Source: JAFGRU01 sp963665915
Lineage (GTDB): Bacteria; Desulfobacterota; Desulfuromonadia; Desulfuromonadales; JAAYDE01
Assembly: GCA_963665915.2 (NCBI GenBank)
Contig: CAXXSG010000013.1
Span: 310,001 to 374,000, forward strand
Length of the DNA stretch: 64,000 nucleotides
Reading direction: 5' to 3'
How positions within the stretch are numbered: position 1 is the stretch's first letter; every line of letters begins with the position of its first letter. Below are positions 56,708 to 64,000 of this stretch, one piece after another. The notes beneath the pieces are model-generated. The model was given only the letters and a program-made list of their open reading frames with translations. It made no database searches and was not told where the DNA came from. The translations under genes and the position numbers were made by a program.

Positions 56708-57130
56708 ATGAGTCTATTGGATCTTTTGAGGGCTCTGTTGGCTTTTTTGGGGTTCAAAAAGAAGACCGATCGGGTTGTCATCACCCATGCTTCCATAATT
56801 TACTTCGGGAGCGACGGCACCCAGGAGTTCATGCACTGGGAGGATCTCGCCGAGGTCGCGGCTTTAACCGGCGGCGAGGGTCTATGCGGTGATGTACACA
56901 TCGTGCTCACATCAACTCGTGGGCAGACAAGTATTTCTATTCCGCAGGGTGCCGAAGGGATGGATAAGTTGCTGGCAGCGGTGAAGATGCTGCCAAGTTT
57001 TGACAGCGAGGTGCTTGCCCAGACGATGGGCTCGCTTTCCGTTGCCAGGTTCGTTTGCTGGCAGAAAGGGGCGGCTCCTGGCCGGGTCGCGGATGGCAGT
57101 TTTGATAATGAGAATTTGGAAGATTGGTGA
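56708..57130 (+). CDS. Hypothetical protein
   Basis: A 140-residue protein with a hydrophobic N-terminus (LLDLLRALLAFLGF) and a globular alpha/beta part, then a Gly/Asn/Asp-rich end (GSFDNENLEDW). Family not recognised. ATG 56708; the ribosome-binding site is weak. It lies in the mobile-element patch, and no neighbour suggests a role. Confidence 0.5.
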   Translation: MSLLDLLRALLAFLGFKKKTDRVVITHASIIYFGSDGTQEFMHWEDLAEVAALTGGEGLCGDVHIVLTSTRGQTSISIPQGAEGMDKLLAAVKMLPSFDSEVLAQTMGSLSVARFVCWQKGAAPGRVADGSFDNENLEDW

Positions 57131-57430
57131 GGATAAGAAATGGGGGGGGCCTGGTTTTCCCGGAAAATAAATCCGACCCAATTTCTCCTGACCAATCGAT
57201 TGTTTGGGGTTAGGTATGCTGTCCCCCGAATCGCCTGGTTGTTGAGAATGTGAAAATTTCAAGAACGTCCCCTTATCCTTTAAAAGGATGAGAAATAGGT
57301 ATGATGTCCCCCTATTTGCTGCAGAACAAATCATTGAAAAACAGGAAGAAGGATGAAATTCGGGACACTCCCCTGTTTTGAAGATGTACCCGGGACTCTC
57401 CCAATACCATGATTAACAAAAGGATTCCTT
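57131..57430. other. 300-bp gap with a second 39-bp repeat copy
   Basis: Holds the copy at 57242-57280, a partial ...GAAATAGGTATGATGTCCCCC segment (57290-57313) resembling the RayT tail array, and GGGACACTCCC / GGGACTCTCCC-type words near 57360-57400. These look like relics of RayT-associated repeats. Confidence 0.5.
57242..57280 (+). repeat. 39-bp dispersed repeat, copy 2
   Basis: Thirty-six of 39 bases match 55631-55669, same orientation. Directly followed by an AAGGATGAGAAATAGGTATG segment like the RayT tail. Confidence 0.5.
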
Positions 57431-57952
57431 ATGTCTTCAGATATCATCTTGGGTGCTATTATTGGTGCAATTGCAACAGGAATAATTCAATTAGGTTTAA
57501 AAATTTATGAGCGACTTCAAGAGGCATCGAGCCTTCGAGCGGCACTCCTTGGGGAAGTATCAGCAATTCTTGAAATTGTTAAGGTTTTAAAAGTAGAAGA
57601 ATATCTTTCAGAAATTCAAAAGTCTTTTGGCGAACAAACAGGGAAAGATCGAATATATTTAACTGTTAAAGAAGATTACTTTTTGGTTTACAAAGCCAAT
57701 ATTAACCGGCTGGGTTTATTAAATTCAAAACTGGCTGAGGATATATCTACTTTTTACACATTTTGTTTTTCAGGAATGGAGCATCTAAACGAGCTTAGTA
57801 ACCAAGATTGGATGGGCCGCATTGAAAAAGAAGAGGGGCATAGAAAGCTCGAAAACCTTTTTTCTCTTCTTTTTAAAATTAGGGAAAAAGGGAATAATAT
57901 CCTGAGTGTTTACGAAGGCCCTACTCACACTGATTCCTCACAAAAGGATTAA
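57431..57952 (+). CDS. Hypothetical single-pass membrane protein
   Basis: A 173-residue protein with one N-terminal TM helix (about 5-23, ILGAIIGAIATGIIQLGL) and a helical cytoplasmic remainder. No known family. The coding sequence is noticeably A/T-rich against its neighbours, suggesting acquisition. AAAGGATTCCTT precedes ATG 57431. Confidence 0.6.
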   Translation: MSSDIILGAIIGAIATGIIQLGLKIYERLQEASSLRAALLGEVSAILEIVKVLKVEEYLSEIQKSFGEQTGKDRIYLTVKEDYFLVYKANINRLGLLNSKLAEDISTFYTFCFSGMEHLNELSNQDWMGRIEKEEGHRKLENLFSLLFKIREKGNNILSVYEGPTHTDSSQKD

Positions 57953-57985
57953 CATTCCCCTGGATCGCCTCAATCCTTCTTTCGC

Positions 57986-58378
57986 GTTCACACTCCCAAG
58001 CATCAACAGAGCCGTTTTTCCTCTTTTCCGATGGATGAAAACTATCTTCTTGCTGCGGCCCAATACGTTGAAATGAATCCGATACGGGCAAAGCTGGCAG
58101 CCGATCCTTTTTTATGGGACTGGAGTAGTGCACGGGCTCATTTGGATGGCAGAGACGATGAACTCGTGACGGTTTCTGCGTTGTTGGAGATGGTAGGTGA
58201 TTGGGGCCTGTTTCTCGGTCACCCGAACCAGGGAGACGCCGAAAAAATTCGCAGCCACGAGCGAACAGGACGGGCCTTGGGAAACGAGGCGTTTCTGGAT
58301 TCGCTGGAGGCCAAGCTTATGCGGGCAGTTAAGCTTCGAAAACCTGGCCGGAAACGAAAACCAAAGGATGAAAAATAA
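57986..58378 (+). pseudogene. REP-associated tyrosine transposase (RayT) remnant
   Basis: In one frame it reads VHTPKHQQS, then directly RFSSFPMDENYLLAAAQYVEMNP. In the intact family the first motif (around PKHQQS) and the second (FSSFPMDE) are about 40 residues apart, so an in-frame segment is missing, as is the N-terminus with the HUH region. The C-terminus (NPIRAKLAADPFLWDWSSAR onwards, ending RKPGRKRKPKDEK) is typical of the IS200-like Y1 transposases tied to REP sequences. A translated truncated product from ATG 58031 is possible. Confidence 0.7.
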
Positions 58379-58399
58379 GTATGGTGTCCCACTATTTTT

Positions 58400-58741
58400 G
58401 GCTTGACCATCATGCTGGAGACAGGCGACATCAAGCGTTTTGCCAAGGTCGGCCACTATGCCTCCTATTGCCGGAAAGTACCCACCCATTGGAGCAGTAA
58501 CGGCAAAACCAAAGGACGGGGCAATGCCAAAAACGGGAATCCACATTTGGCCTGGGCGTTCTCAGAGGCTGCGGAATTAGCCCGCCGTAACGATTCCAAA
58601 GCGCGAAGCTATTATGATCGCAAGCGGCAGAAAACCCATGCGTTTGTGGCTCAAAAAGCATTGGCGTACAAGTTAGCCAGAGCAGCCTATTATGTCATAC
58701 GCGACCAAGTACCATTTATGCCGGAGAAAGTGTTCACGTAA
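58400..58741 (+). pseudogene. IS110-family transposase, C-terminal remnant
   Basis: Reads GLTIMLETGDIKRFAKVGHYASYCR and later NGNPHLAWAFSEAAELARR, matching the C-terminal (Transposase_20) part of IS110/IS1111-type transposases. The N-terminal part is absent, and homology begins within about 20 bp of the RayT tail, so two mobile-element pieces are joined here. A stop ends it at 58739-58741. Confidence 0.75.
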
Positions 58742-59184
58742 ACGGTTGGCTGGAGCGGGGAACCTGACAAGGGGTAGGTAAAACCATAAGCTTTGATTGG
58801 TCAACCGCTCCACCCATGAATCATAGCGTACCTGTTTTATGGCTGCCCATGCCGTGAGCCACGTAAGGGTTGGATTGTAAGCCAAAAGATTTGTTCCTAT
58901 GGATTGGACACGTCATGGTACCGAATGATTTCTGGGCCGCCAACGGCGGCAAGGGCTTTCAGCAAAGAAACATCGGCTGATTTAGCCTTAATCCTGATGG
59001 GTGACTGGTGCAGTCAAATACTGACACGAAAATGCGAAAATCACGGGCGTAGCTCAGAAACAGTGACGTAATCGTAAAATCGATCAAACAAGTGAGAAGT
59101 GCAAAAAACTCGCAAGGGGATAGTTTTTTCTGTTGACCGGAGCCTTTTAATGGGTGACCCCTTTCTTCTTTCTTTGCTACTACT
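58742..59184. other. 443-bp region after the IS110 remnant
   Basis: Probably the non-coding end of the IS110-type element and DNA beyond it. It includes a small GCCGCC-AAC-GGCGGC hairpin near 58938-58952. No gene or tRNA found. Confidence 0.4.
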
Positions 59185-60039
59185 TTACCTGATTACGTCC
59201 CGTTGCGCCTGGGGAATGTTCCTGATGATTTCCATGATCTGCGTGGCGGGTGTTGGCCGAGCCAGGCTGCCGGCCATACGGTTGATCCGCATTGAGGTGA
59301 CGGCTGCATTTTTCATCTCCATCCCAGCGTTGATCAAAACCGATACCAGGCCTGTCAGGGTGTCTCCTGTGCCGCCGATGGCTTCCAGCGCCTCTTCCGC
59401 TGGGTTGTCCACCGTCGCAAGGATTCCGCTGTTATCTGCCAGACAATCTTTCTCGCCCTTGACGAGGAGATAGCGGGCGGCGTTGCGGTGCAGATAGGCC
59501 CGGGTAATAAGATCGGGGACGCGATTGTCTTCATGGAGGATGAAGCCGCGGGTATAGAAGGGATGGGGGGCCTTTTCATCAGCCAGGAAGGCAAGTTCCC
59601 CAACATCGGGGGTGAAGAGATCGTAATCGGGGGCGGCACCACTCATTTTCGCCGCGTACATGAATCCTGCGTCGGCGATAAGGCACGGTCTGGTTTTCAG
59701 CTTCCTGATAACATCGAGCAGGCGATTATGCCAATGGATGATGGGCTGGAGATAATGAAACGTAATGGTTTGGAACGATCTGTCGGGCAAGACCTCGGCC
59801 AGGTGGGCATAGAGGGCCCGGCTTCCCTTGCCGGTGCCGGTATCTCCGACAAGGAGGGCAAAGGGCGGAGGCAGATCGAGTGTCTCCGCTGCCGTTACAG
59901 CTGCGGCCAGCAGGGCAGGTGTTCCCCGGTTGATGTCGATAGTGGTTGTTCCGACGCAGAGCCGGTTACCTTGTAATGTTGCTTCCCCTTCCACGAGGGG
60001 GAAATCGTGGGACGGGACCGTTCCAACTATACAGAGCAT
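59185..60039 (-). CDS. Sugar-kinase-fold protein of the NAD(P)H-hydrate dehydratase type
   Basis: About 284 residues with the ribokinase/CARKD-type pattern: FALLVGDTGTGKGSRALY (Gly-rich), a central ADAGFMYAAKM, PDVGELAFLADEKA and the C-terminal nucleotide-binding GGTGDTLTGLVS. Its best-known relatives repair hydrated NAD(P)H, but that function is not shown. It overlaps the upstream DUF3343 gene by 13 nt and is the last gene of the selenium island, so it may act in that pathway. Start at ATG 60037-60039. Confidence 0.7.
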   Translation of the reverse strand: MLCIVGTVPSHDFPLVEGEATLQGNRLCVGTTTIDINRGTPALLAAAVTAAETLDLPPPFALLVGDTGTGKGSRALYAHLAEVLPDRSFQTITFHYLQPIIHWHNRLLDVIRKLKTRPCLIADAGFMYAAKMSGAAPDYDLFTPDVGELAFLADEKAPHPFYTRGFILHEDNRVPDLITRAYLHRNAARYLLVKGEKDCLADNSGILATVDNPAEEALEAIGGTGDTLTGLVSVLINAGMEMKNAAVTSMRINRMAGSLARPTPATQIMEIIRNIPQAQRDVIR

Positions 60040-60587
60040 TGGCGTCTGATCTCCTCGTAGGCAAGCTGCAGGGCGTAACCGCACAGGGTGTGGCCGATTT
60101 CCCGGGGGCTTGGCGTGTTATCGAGGGCTTGCCCCACCATGGAGGCCCCCAGGTAGGGGACATCCGGGCACCCCCCTCCGGAAAGGTTGACAATGACGTT
60201 GGTTTTCTTGTCCACCGTCAGTTTCATATTAGCCGCCCTGACCATGAGGTAGTCACCGAAATCCTTGATTTGGAAGATATCGACCGGCTCAAGCAGGGGG
60301 CCGGAGACAGGGACCATTTTCAGCGGCGGTAGTTTTGCCGCTTCGAGGATCCGCAGAATTTCCAGTTTTTCCATCAGAGGGAACTCGATGACCAGATCAC
60401 AGCCCTGGCGGATTTCCGGCGGGGGACCCATGACCCGGATGATTCGGCCTTCTTGTTTCAGCAGGGTTTCCGCCTGAATGACCTCGCCGGTGTTTTCGAA
60501 GACGAGAAACCCCCGATCCTCCTTACTTTCGGGGGCAAGGGGTTTCCCGTCTGTTTTTTTACTTTTTAAGAAGTCGAAGAATGCCAC
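60027..60587 (-). CDS. DUF3343-domain protein of the selenium island
   Basis: A 186-residue cytoplasmic protein with the DUF3343-like N-terminal block GFLVFENTGEVIQAE and MGPPPEIRQGCDLVIE, and an added C-terminal domain (SGGGCPDVPYLGASMVGQ) with a conserved-looking Cys. DUF3343 proteins often sit with YedE/YedF and selD (as I recall). GTG 60585-60587 with AAAGGTTGG upstream. Confidence 0.72.
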   Translation of the reverse strand: MAFFDFLKSKKTDGKPLAPESKEDRGFLVFENTGEVIQAETLLKQEGRIIRVMGPPPEIRQGCDLVIEFPLMEKLEILRILEAAKLPPLKMVPVSGPLLEPVDIFQIKDFGDYLMVRAANMKLTVDKKTNVIVNLSGGGCPDVPYLGASMVGQALDNTPSPREIGHTLCGYALQLAYEEIRRQCSV

Positions 60588-60627
60588 AAAGCCAACCTTT
60601 TTTGTAACTATTCAGCGCATTGGCGGG

Positions 60628-60729
60628 TGGGGTCGTGCCACCCATTGCAGGGGCCGCATAAACCCATCCATGGGGCTTAACTGCCGCCGTCCGGGCGGCA
60701 GATGCCTTTCCATGGGTGGCACGACCCCA
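60628..60729. repeat. Large inverted repeat (17-bp arms) inside the selenium operon
   Basis: TGGGGTCGTGCCACCCA (60628-60644) is the exact reverse complement of 60713-60729. Nested inside, CTGCCGCC (60681-60688) pairs with GGCGGCAG (60694-60701). It separates the TusA-like gene from the DUF3343 gene and would fold in either RNA strand. Confidence 0.75.
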
Positions 60730-60739
60730 TTGCTGATAG

Positions 60740-60958
60740 TCACCCTTTTTTTAGCGTGATCTTGCATTCATCGGCTTCCCCGCTGATATCCGCCACGGAC
60801 CAGCCTTTAGTTGTTGCCGCCCGGCAAACATTTTCCTTGGAAGCTTCATTGTCCACCATAACGAGGATTTCTTCTGCCTGACCCGCTTTGATTTCATTGA
60901 GGGTCATCAGTACGGGTTGTGGGCAAGAGAGACCGCGCGCATCAACTGTCTTAGTCAT
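60740..60958 (-). CDS. yedF: TusA/YedF-family sulfur (selenium) carrier protein
   Basis: A 72-residue TusA-fold protein. The conserved CPQPV motif places the active Cys at residue 12 (ARGLSCPQPV). Family members carry persulfide; with yedE and selD next door, a selenium-carrier function is plausible but inferred. A strong GAGGAGG lies just before ATG 60956-60958, 10 nt after the yedE stop. Confidence 0.85.
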   Translation of the reverse strand: MTKTVDARGLSCPQPVLMTLNEIKAGQAEEILVMVDNEASKENVCRAATTKGWSVADISGEADECKITLKKG

Positions 60959-60968
60959 ATTTTCCTCC

Positions 60969-62063
60969 TCATGCGATTCTTTTTCTCATGGTAAAACCGA
61001 TGAACAGACACGCCAGCAGGCCGATAATGACAGCCTGAAGGCCATAGGGACCGACGCCGGCCGGTGAACTGGCGAGGCCGAAATTGTGGCTGAATCCGGC
61101 TCCGACAATCATGCCCATTACGAAGATGGCGGCGTCGCCGTCCCCTTCACCGGCCAGGAAAAGCTGGCGGCCGGGGCAGCCGCCGGCAAGGCAGAAGGCC
61201 AGGCCCGACAGCATCATCCCGGCGAAGTTCCATACATGCATCGTATGGGCGACGGGCTGGCCGGCAAATCCTGCATGGAACTGGCCAAGCAGGAAGTTGA
61301 CGATAAAAGCGGCGCCGATGAGGGCGATGAATCCCATCAGAAGGTGCCTCTGCCGGAAAAGAACGAAGTCGCGAATGGCGCCCATGGTGCAGAAGCGGCT
61401 CCGTTGAGCCAGAAAGCCGATCAGAAGACCGACACCAAGAGATACCAGAAGCGGTGCATGCATGGCGCCCGGGCCTTTTTGGCTGTAGAAAAGCACCCCG
61501 CTTTTCGCTTCGCCGGAAACTGCCGGAAAGATGAGCAGGAGGGCGAGCAGACCCACCATGAAAAGGGGCAGCATCAGGCCCGCCGTATGGTGGGTAGGTT
61601 GGGTGCGCCCGAGGTTGTAGCCCCCTTTCAGGAACAGGGTGCCGATCCAGACGCCGACCGCAAGACCGAGTAAACCGAGAATAGCATTGCCGTCACCAGC
61701 GGCAAGCCGCAGCGCCGCCCGCCAGGGGCAGCCGAGAAAGACCAGCGCGCCGATCATGGCGAAGGCGCCGAGCATGAACCGGACAATCGGTGCCGAACCG
61801 AGGCGGGGCCGGTATTCTTTGAACAGCAGGGCGGCCAGCAGTGATCCCAGAACAAAGCCGATGATCTCCGGGCGGATGTACTGTACCACCCCGGCCCGGT
61901 GAAGGCCGACGGCTCCCGCGATGTCCCGCTCGAAGCAGGCCACGCAAACCCCCATGTTGCCGGGGTTCCCCCATTTTTGAAGTAGGGCGGCCAGAATCCC
62001 GATGATAGCCCCGACGGCAATGATGCCCCAACGTCCCGCAAAGATGTTTTTCAACCCTTTCAC
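60969..62063 (-). CDS. yedE: YedE-family putative selenium transporter
   Basis: A 364-residue inner-membrane protein with about ten TM helices and the two-fold YeeE/YedE repeat. The conserved cysteine-containing segments are VCVACFERD, LGCPWRAALR, RSRFCTMGAIRD and GGCPGRQL. YedE proteins are predicted to import a selenium or sulfur anion. GTG 62061-62063 has GGAGGG upstream. Confidence 0.88.
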   Translation of the reverse strand: MKGLKNIFAGRWGIIAVGAIIGILAALLQKWGNPGNMGVCVACFERDIAGAVGLHRAGVVQYIRPEIIGFVLGSLLAALLFKEYRPRLGSAPIVRFMLGAFAMIGALVFLGCPWRAALRLAAGDGNAILGLLGLAVGVWIGTLFLKGGYNLGRTQPTHHTAGLMLPLFMVGLLALLLIFPAVSGEAKSGVLFYSQKGPGAMHAPLLVSLGVGLLIGFLAQRSRFCTMGAIRDFVLFRQRHLLMGFIALIGAAFIVNFLLGQFHAGFAGQPVAHTMHVWNFAGMMLSGLAFCLAGGCPGRQLFLAGEGDGDAAIFVMGMIVGAGFSHNFGLASSPAGVGPYGLQAVIIGLLACLFIGFTMRKRIA

Positions 62064-62619
62064 AAAGCCCTCCTCACTTTTTTATTCCAGCAACAAATCA
62101 TGGCCAGAAATGGCCGCATAAAATCCATGAAATTGCAGGTTCCGGGTGAATGTCCTGTCTGAAGGGAATGGTCCCGATAAGGGGGTGGGGCCCCGGATAA
62201 ACCGGTTCCCGAGGGAAACTTTTTGAATGGCTTCTGGGAAAAGGAGAGTTTCAGTGATGAACGGATCAATTCAGCCTCATTGTCAGTCACGTCGCGAGGT
62301 CCGCGGCATGACCCTCATGAGGCTAAGGGGTATGCGGCGGAGAGACGGCGGAACGGTGCTTGCTGGAGAACCGCACGGGCTCCCTGCCAGCACCTCAAAT
62401 TAACGGTATAAAAGATGGATAAAAGTAAACCATTGATATCGCACTCGTTTTCAAAAGAGAAATTTTGGGCGCCTCTTTATATAAAATCCATAAAGGATTG
62501 TCAACAACTCCGGGGAAGGATTGGTAGGACGCGGGTTCTTTGCGAGGGTTGTACGCACAAAGGTTTCCGGGTAGCTTTCGGGAGTTTAAAAAATTTCGGT
62601 GAGGTTAATTTCAAATGAT
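62064..62619. other. 556-bp structured region between selD and yedE
   Basis: No gene is recognised, and I looked for but did not find a tRNA-Sec. It contains the paired segment at 62273-62394; the rest is unremarkable. Confidence 0.5.
62273..62394. ncRNA. Candidate structured RNA in the selD-yedE gap
   Basis: Two hairpins in 122 bp. The first: AGCCTCAT (62273-62280) with ATGAGGCT (62317-62324), then GTCA (62286-62289) with TGAC (62309-62312), then CGCG (62293-62296) with CGCG (62302-62305). The second: GGTGCT (62355-62360) with AGCACC (62389-62394), GC with GC, and GGAG (62365-62368) with CTCC (62380-62383). The strand is unclear. It matches no riboswitch I can name. Confidence 0.4.
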
Positions 62620-63663
62620 TCATCGGATACGGATGCGCGCCGCCGGATTTTCCTCCACTTTGCCTACGATGAACGCCCCGGCACCGGCCTGCTGAAGTTT
62701 TTCCGTCAGTTCCGCCAGTTTTTCCGGTGCAATCGACATCAGCAGTCCGCCGGAAGTCTGGGGATCGAAGAGGATATCGCGAATCTCGGGTTTCAGTTTT
62801 TCCGCACCGTCAACCTGGGGGAGATAGAACAGACGGTTGCGGTGGCTTCCTCCCGGAACCATTCCCATTGCCGCCATTTCCAGGGTATGGGGATAGGTCG
62901 GAGGATTTTCTCCGTCGAGAATGAAACCAACACCGCTTGCCTCGGCCATCTCCAGGGAATGACCGATGAGACCAAAACCGGTGATGTCGGTGCAGGAATG
63001 GACGCCGACTTCGAGCATGACCCGGGCGGCTGCGCCATTGAGCGAGGCCATTCCCCGAAGGGCATCGTCAATATCTTTTTCGGTCAGAATCTCCCCTTTG
63101 AGAGCGGTGGTCAGGATTCCGGTACCGAGAGGTTTGGTGAGTACCAGGGTGTCCCCCGGCCGGGCGCCGACTGAGGTTACTATCCGTTCCGGGTGGACGG
63201 TTCCAGTGACGGCCAGCCCGTATTTGGGCTCTTCGTCCTCAATGGAATGGCCTCCGACGATTACCGCCCCGGCCTCTGTTACTTTCTCTGCGCCTCCCAG
63301 AAGAATGGCGGCAAGAATCTCGTTATCCAGGGAACATGAGGGGAAGGAGACCAGGTTGAGGGCGGTGAGCGGTTTCGCACCCATGGTGTAGATGTCGGAG
63401 AGGGCGTTGGCTGCAGCGATCTGGCCAAAAAGAAAGGGATCGTCCACCACCGGGGTAAAGAAATCCACCGACTGCACGAGGGCGCATTCCTCCGTAAGGC
63501 GGTAGATTCCCGCGTCGGCAAAAGGTATCCCTTGGGACAGGAGGTTGGGATCCTTGGATTTTGGCAGATGGCGCAGAACCTGCGCCAGGGTCTCCGGACC
63601 CAGTTTGGCGGCTCAGCCGGCGCTTTTGGCGAGCTGGGTCAGGCGTTTTTTATCCTGATTCAT
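62620..63663 (-). CDS. selD: Selenide, water dikinase (selenophosphate synthetase) with predicted selenocysteine
   Basis: SelD makes selenophosphate from selenide and ATP for selenoprotein and selenouridine synthesis. Read from ATG 63661-63663 (AGGA 6 nt upstream) the frame gives KSAG-TGA-AAKLGPETLAQVLRHLPK, then FADAGIYRL and the rest of a normal SelD. The UGA is codon 17, the position of the catalytic Cys17 in E. coli SelD (HGAGCGCK), and Sec is known there in several organisms, so the protein is predicted to be Sec17-containing, 347 residues. Simple gene calling would start late, at 63477. Confidence 0.92.
63588..63615 (-). promoter_or_regulatory. SECIS-like hairpin following the selD UGA
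   Basis: The UGA occupies 63613-63615. Eleven nt later GGGTC (63601-63597) pairs with GACCC (63592-63588) around a CGGA loop, with an outer GCCA/TGGC that could extend it. Bacterial SECIS elements are short stem-loops placed at about this distance from the UGA. Confidence 0.65.
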
Positions 63664-63836
63664 CGTTATCCTTGCTGTTGGCTGGAAGTGATTTGCCTTT
63701 TTACGGCACTTTCCCGAAAATAAGTAAAAAAACAATTCGAGGGAAAAGTAACCTTGGCATTCTGTTGTCTAAATCAATAGAAAATTATTGTCAATATAAA
63801 AAATTAGGAATTTTTTAAAGTATTTCTGACAGTTTC

Positions 63837-64000
63837 TCACCACCTCACTGCTGTCTCACAGATTGACCAATAAAATAGAACCTCTTCCGCAGAATCTGTG
63901 GGTAGAGAGCGGTAAATGTCATAACCACAAGGGCCGGCTTCATAGGCAAAGCGAAGTTCCGTCCCATTGCTCTGCAGCTTACGAATCACTTTATGCAACG
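63837..64000 (-). pseudogene. IS110-family transposase N-terminal fragment (runs off the right edge)
   Basis: From the right edge leftwards it reads VIRKLQSNGTELRFAYEAGPCGYDIYR, the N-terminal region of IS110-type transposases. The similarity ends near 63910; an unrelated 20-odd residues (from SLPTDSAEE) lead to a TGA at 63837-63839. The gene's start lies beyond 64000. It is opposite in orientation to the C-terminal fragment at 58400-58741. Confidence 0.72.

Noticed and set aside
62064..62619. A tRNA-Sec gene in the selenium island
   Set aside because: No T-arm motif or TCA anticodon stem was found on either strand, though the region is structured.

Overview
The window is a chromosomal segment from a Gram-negative bacterium. 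It most resembles the Desulfuromonadales (Geobacter/Desulfuromonas/Pelobacter group). The reasons are the dnaN-recF-gyrB-gyrA origin-side order, a complete Tol-Pal system, a small diheme c-type cytochrome lipoprotein, FolE2/QueC, PutA, and a selenium island whose SelD is itself read through an in-frame UGA. This taxonomic guess is an inference from gene content. I recognised no rRNA, tRNA or CRISPR array.

Layout. 0-8 kb: end of dnaN, recF, gyrB (with a 1-nt frameshift in a G run), gyrA, a membrane-anchored TPR protein and gpsA, all on + and tightly packed. 8-18 kb: housekeeping genes (EEP-family phosphatase, nth, divergent class A PBP, cytochrome lipoprotein, pyk, queC-folE2, a DUF2064 protein, an FMN reductase, an EamA exporter). 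Two near-identical triplets of DnaA-box-like sequences lie directly upstream of nth and of the DUF2064 gene. 18-23 kb: tolQ-tolR-tolA-tolB-pal-cpoB with a near-consensus promoter. 23-40 kb: envelope and lipid-trafficking genes (tamB with a decayed partial copy of its 3' end, tamA, pqiA-pqiA-pqiB-pqiC, a cardiolipin synthase, an AsmA-like protein and a decayed lipoprotein gene). 41-55 kb: a large MalT-like regulator with a BTAD domain, a TVP38-oxidoreductase fusion, an acetolactate-synthase-like ThDP enzyme, an AcuI/YhdH reductase, a histidine-phosphatase lipoprotein, PutA (one frameshift), a second EamA exporter and a thioredoxin-fold protein.

55-59 kb is an accessory patch. It holds a tandem array made from the 3' end of a REP-associated tyrosine transposase (RayT) gene, an internally deleted RayT remnant fused to the C-terminal part of an IS110-family transposase, and two unrecognised genes. 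59-63.7 kb is a selenium island on the minus strand: selD (Sec at residue 17, SECIS-like hairpin 11 nt after the UGA), yedE (putative selenium transporter), a TusA/YedF protein, a DUF3343-type protein and a sugar-kinase-fold protein. Two strongly paired non-coding segments lie between its genes. The right edge is the N-terminal half of an IS110 transposase in the opposite orientation, so IS110 fragments bracket the selenium island.

Several apparent gene breaks (gyrB, the first pqiA, putA) are single-base indels, two of the three genes in homopolymer runs. Sequence error is therefore a serious alternative to true gene loss for those. The decayed tamB copy, the lipoprotein at 40.3 kb and the transposase remnants carry larger lesions and look genuinely degenerate.
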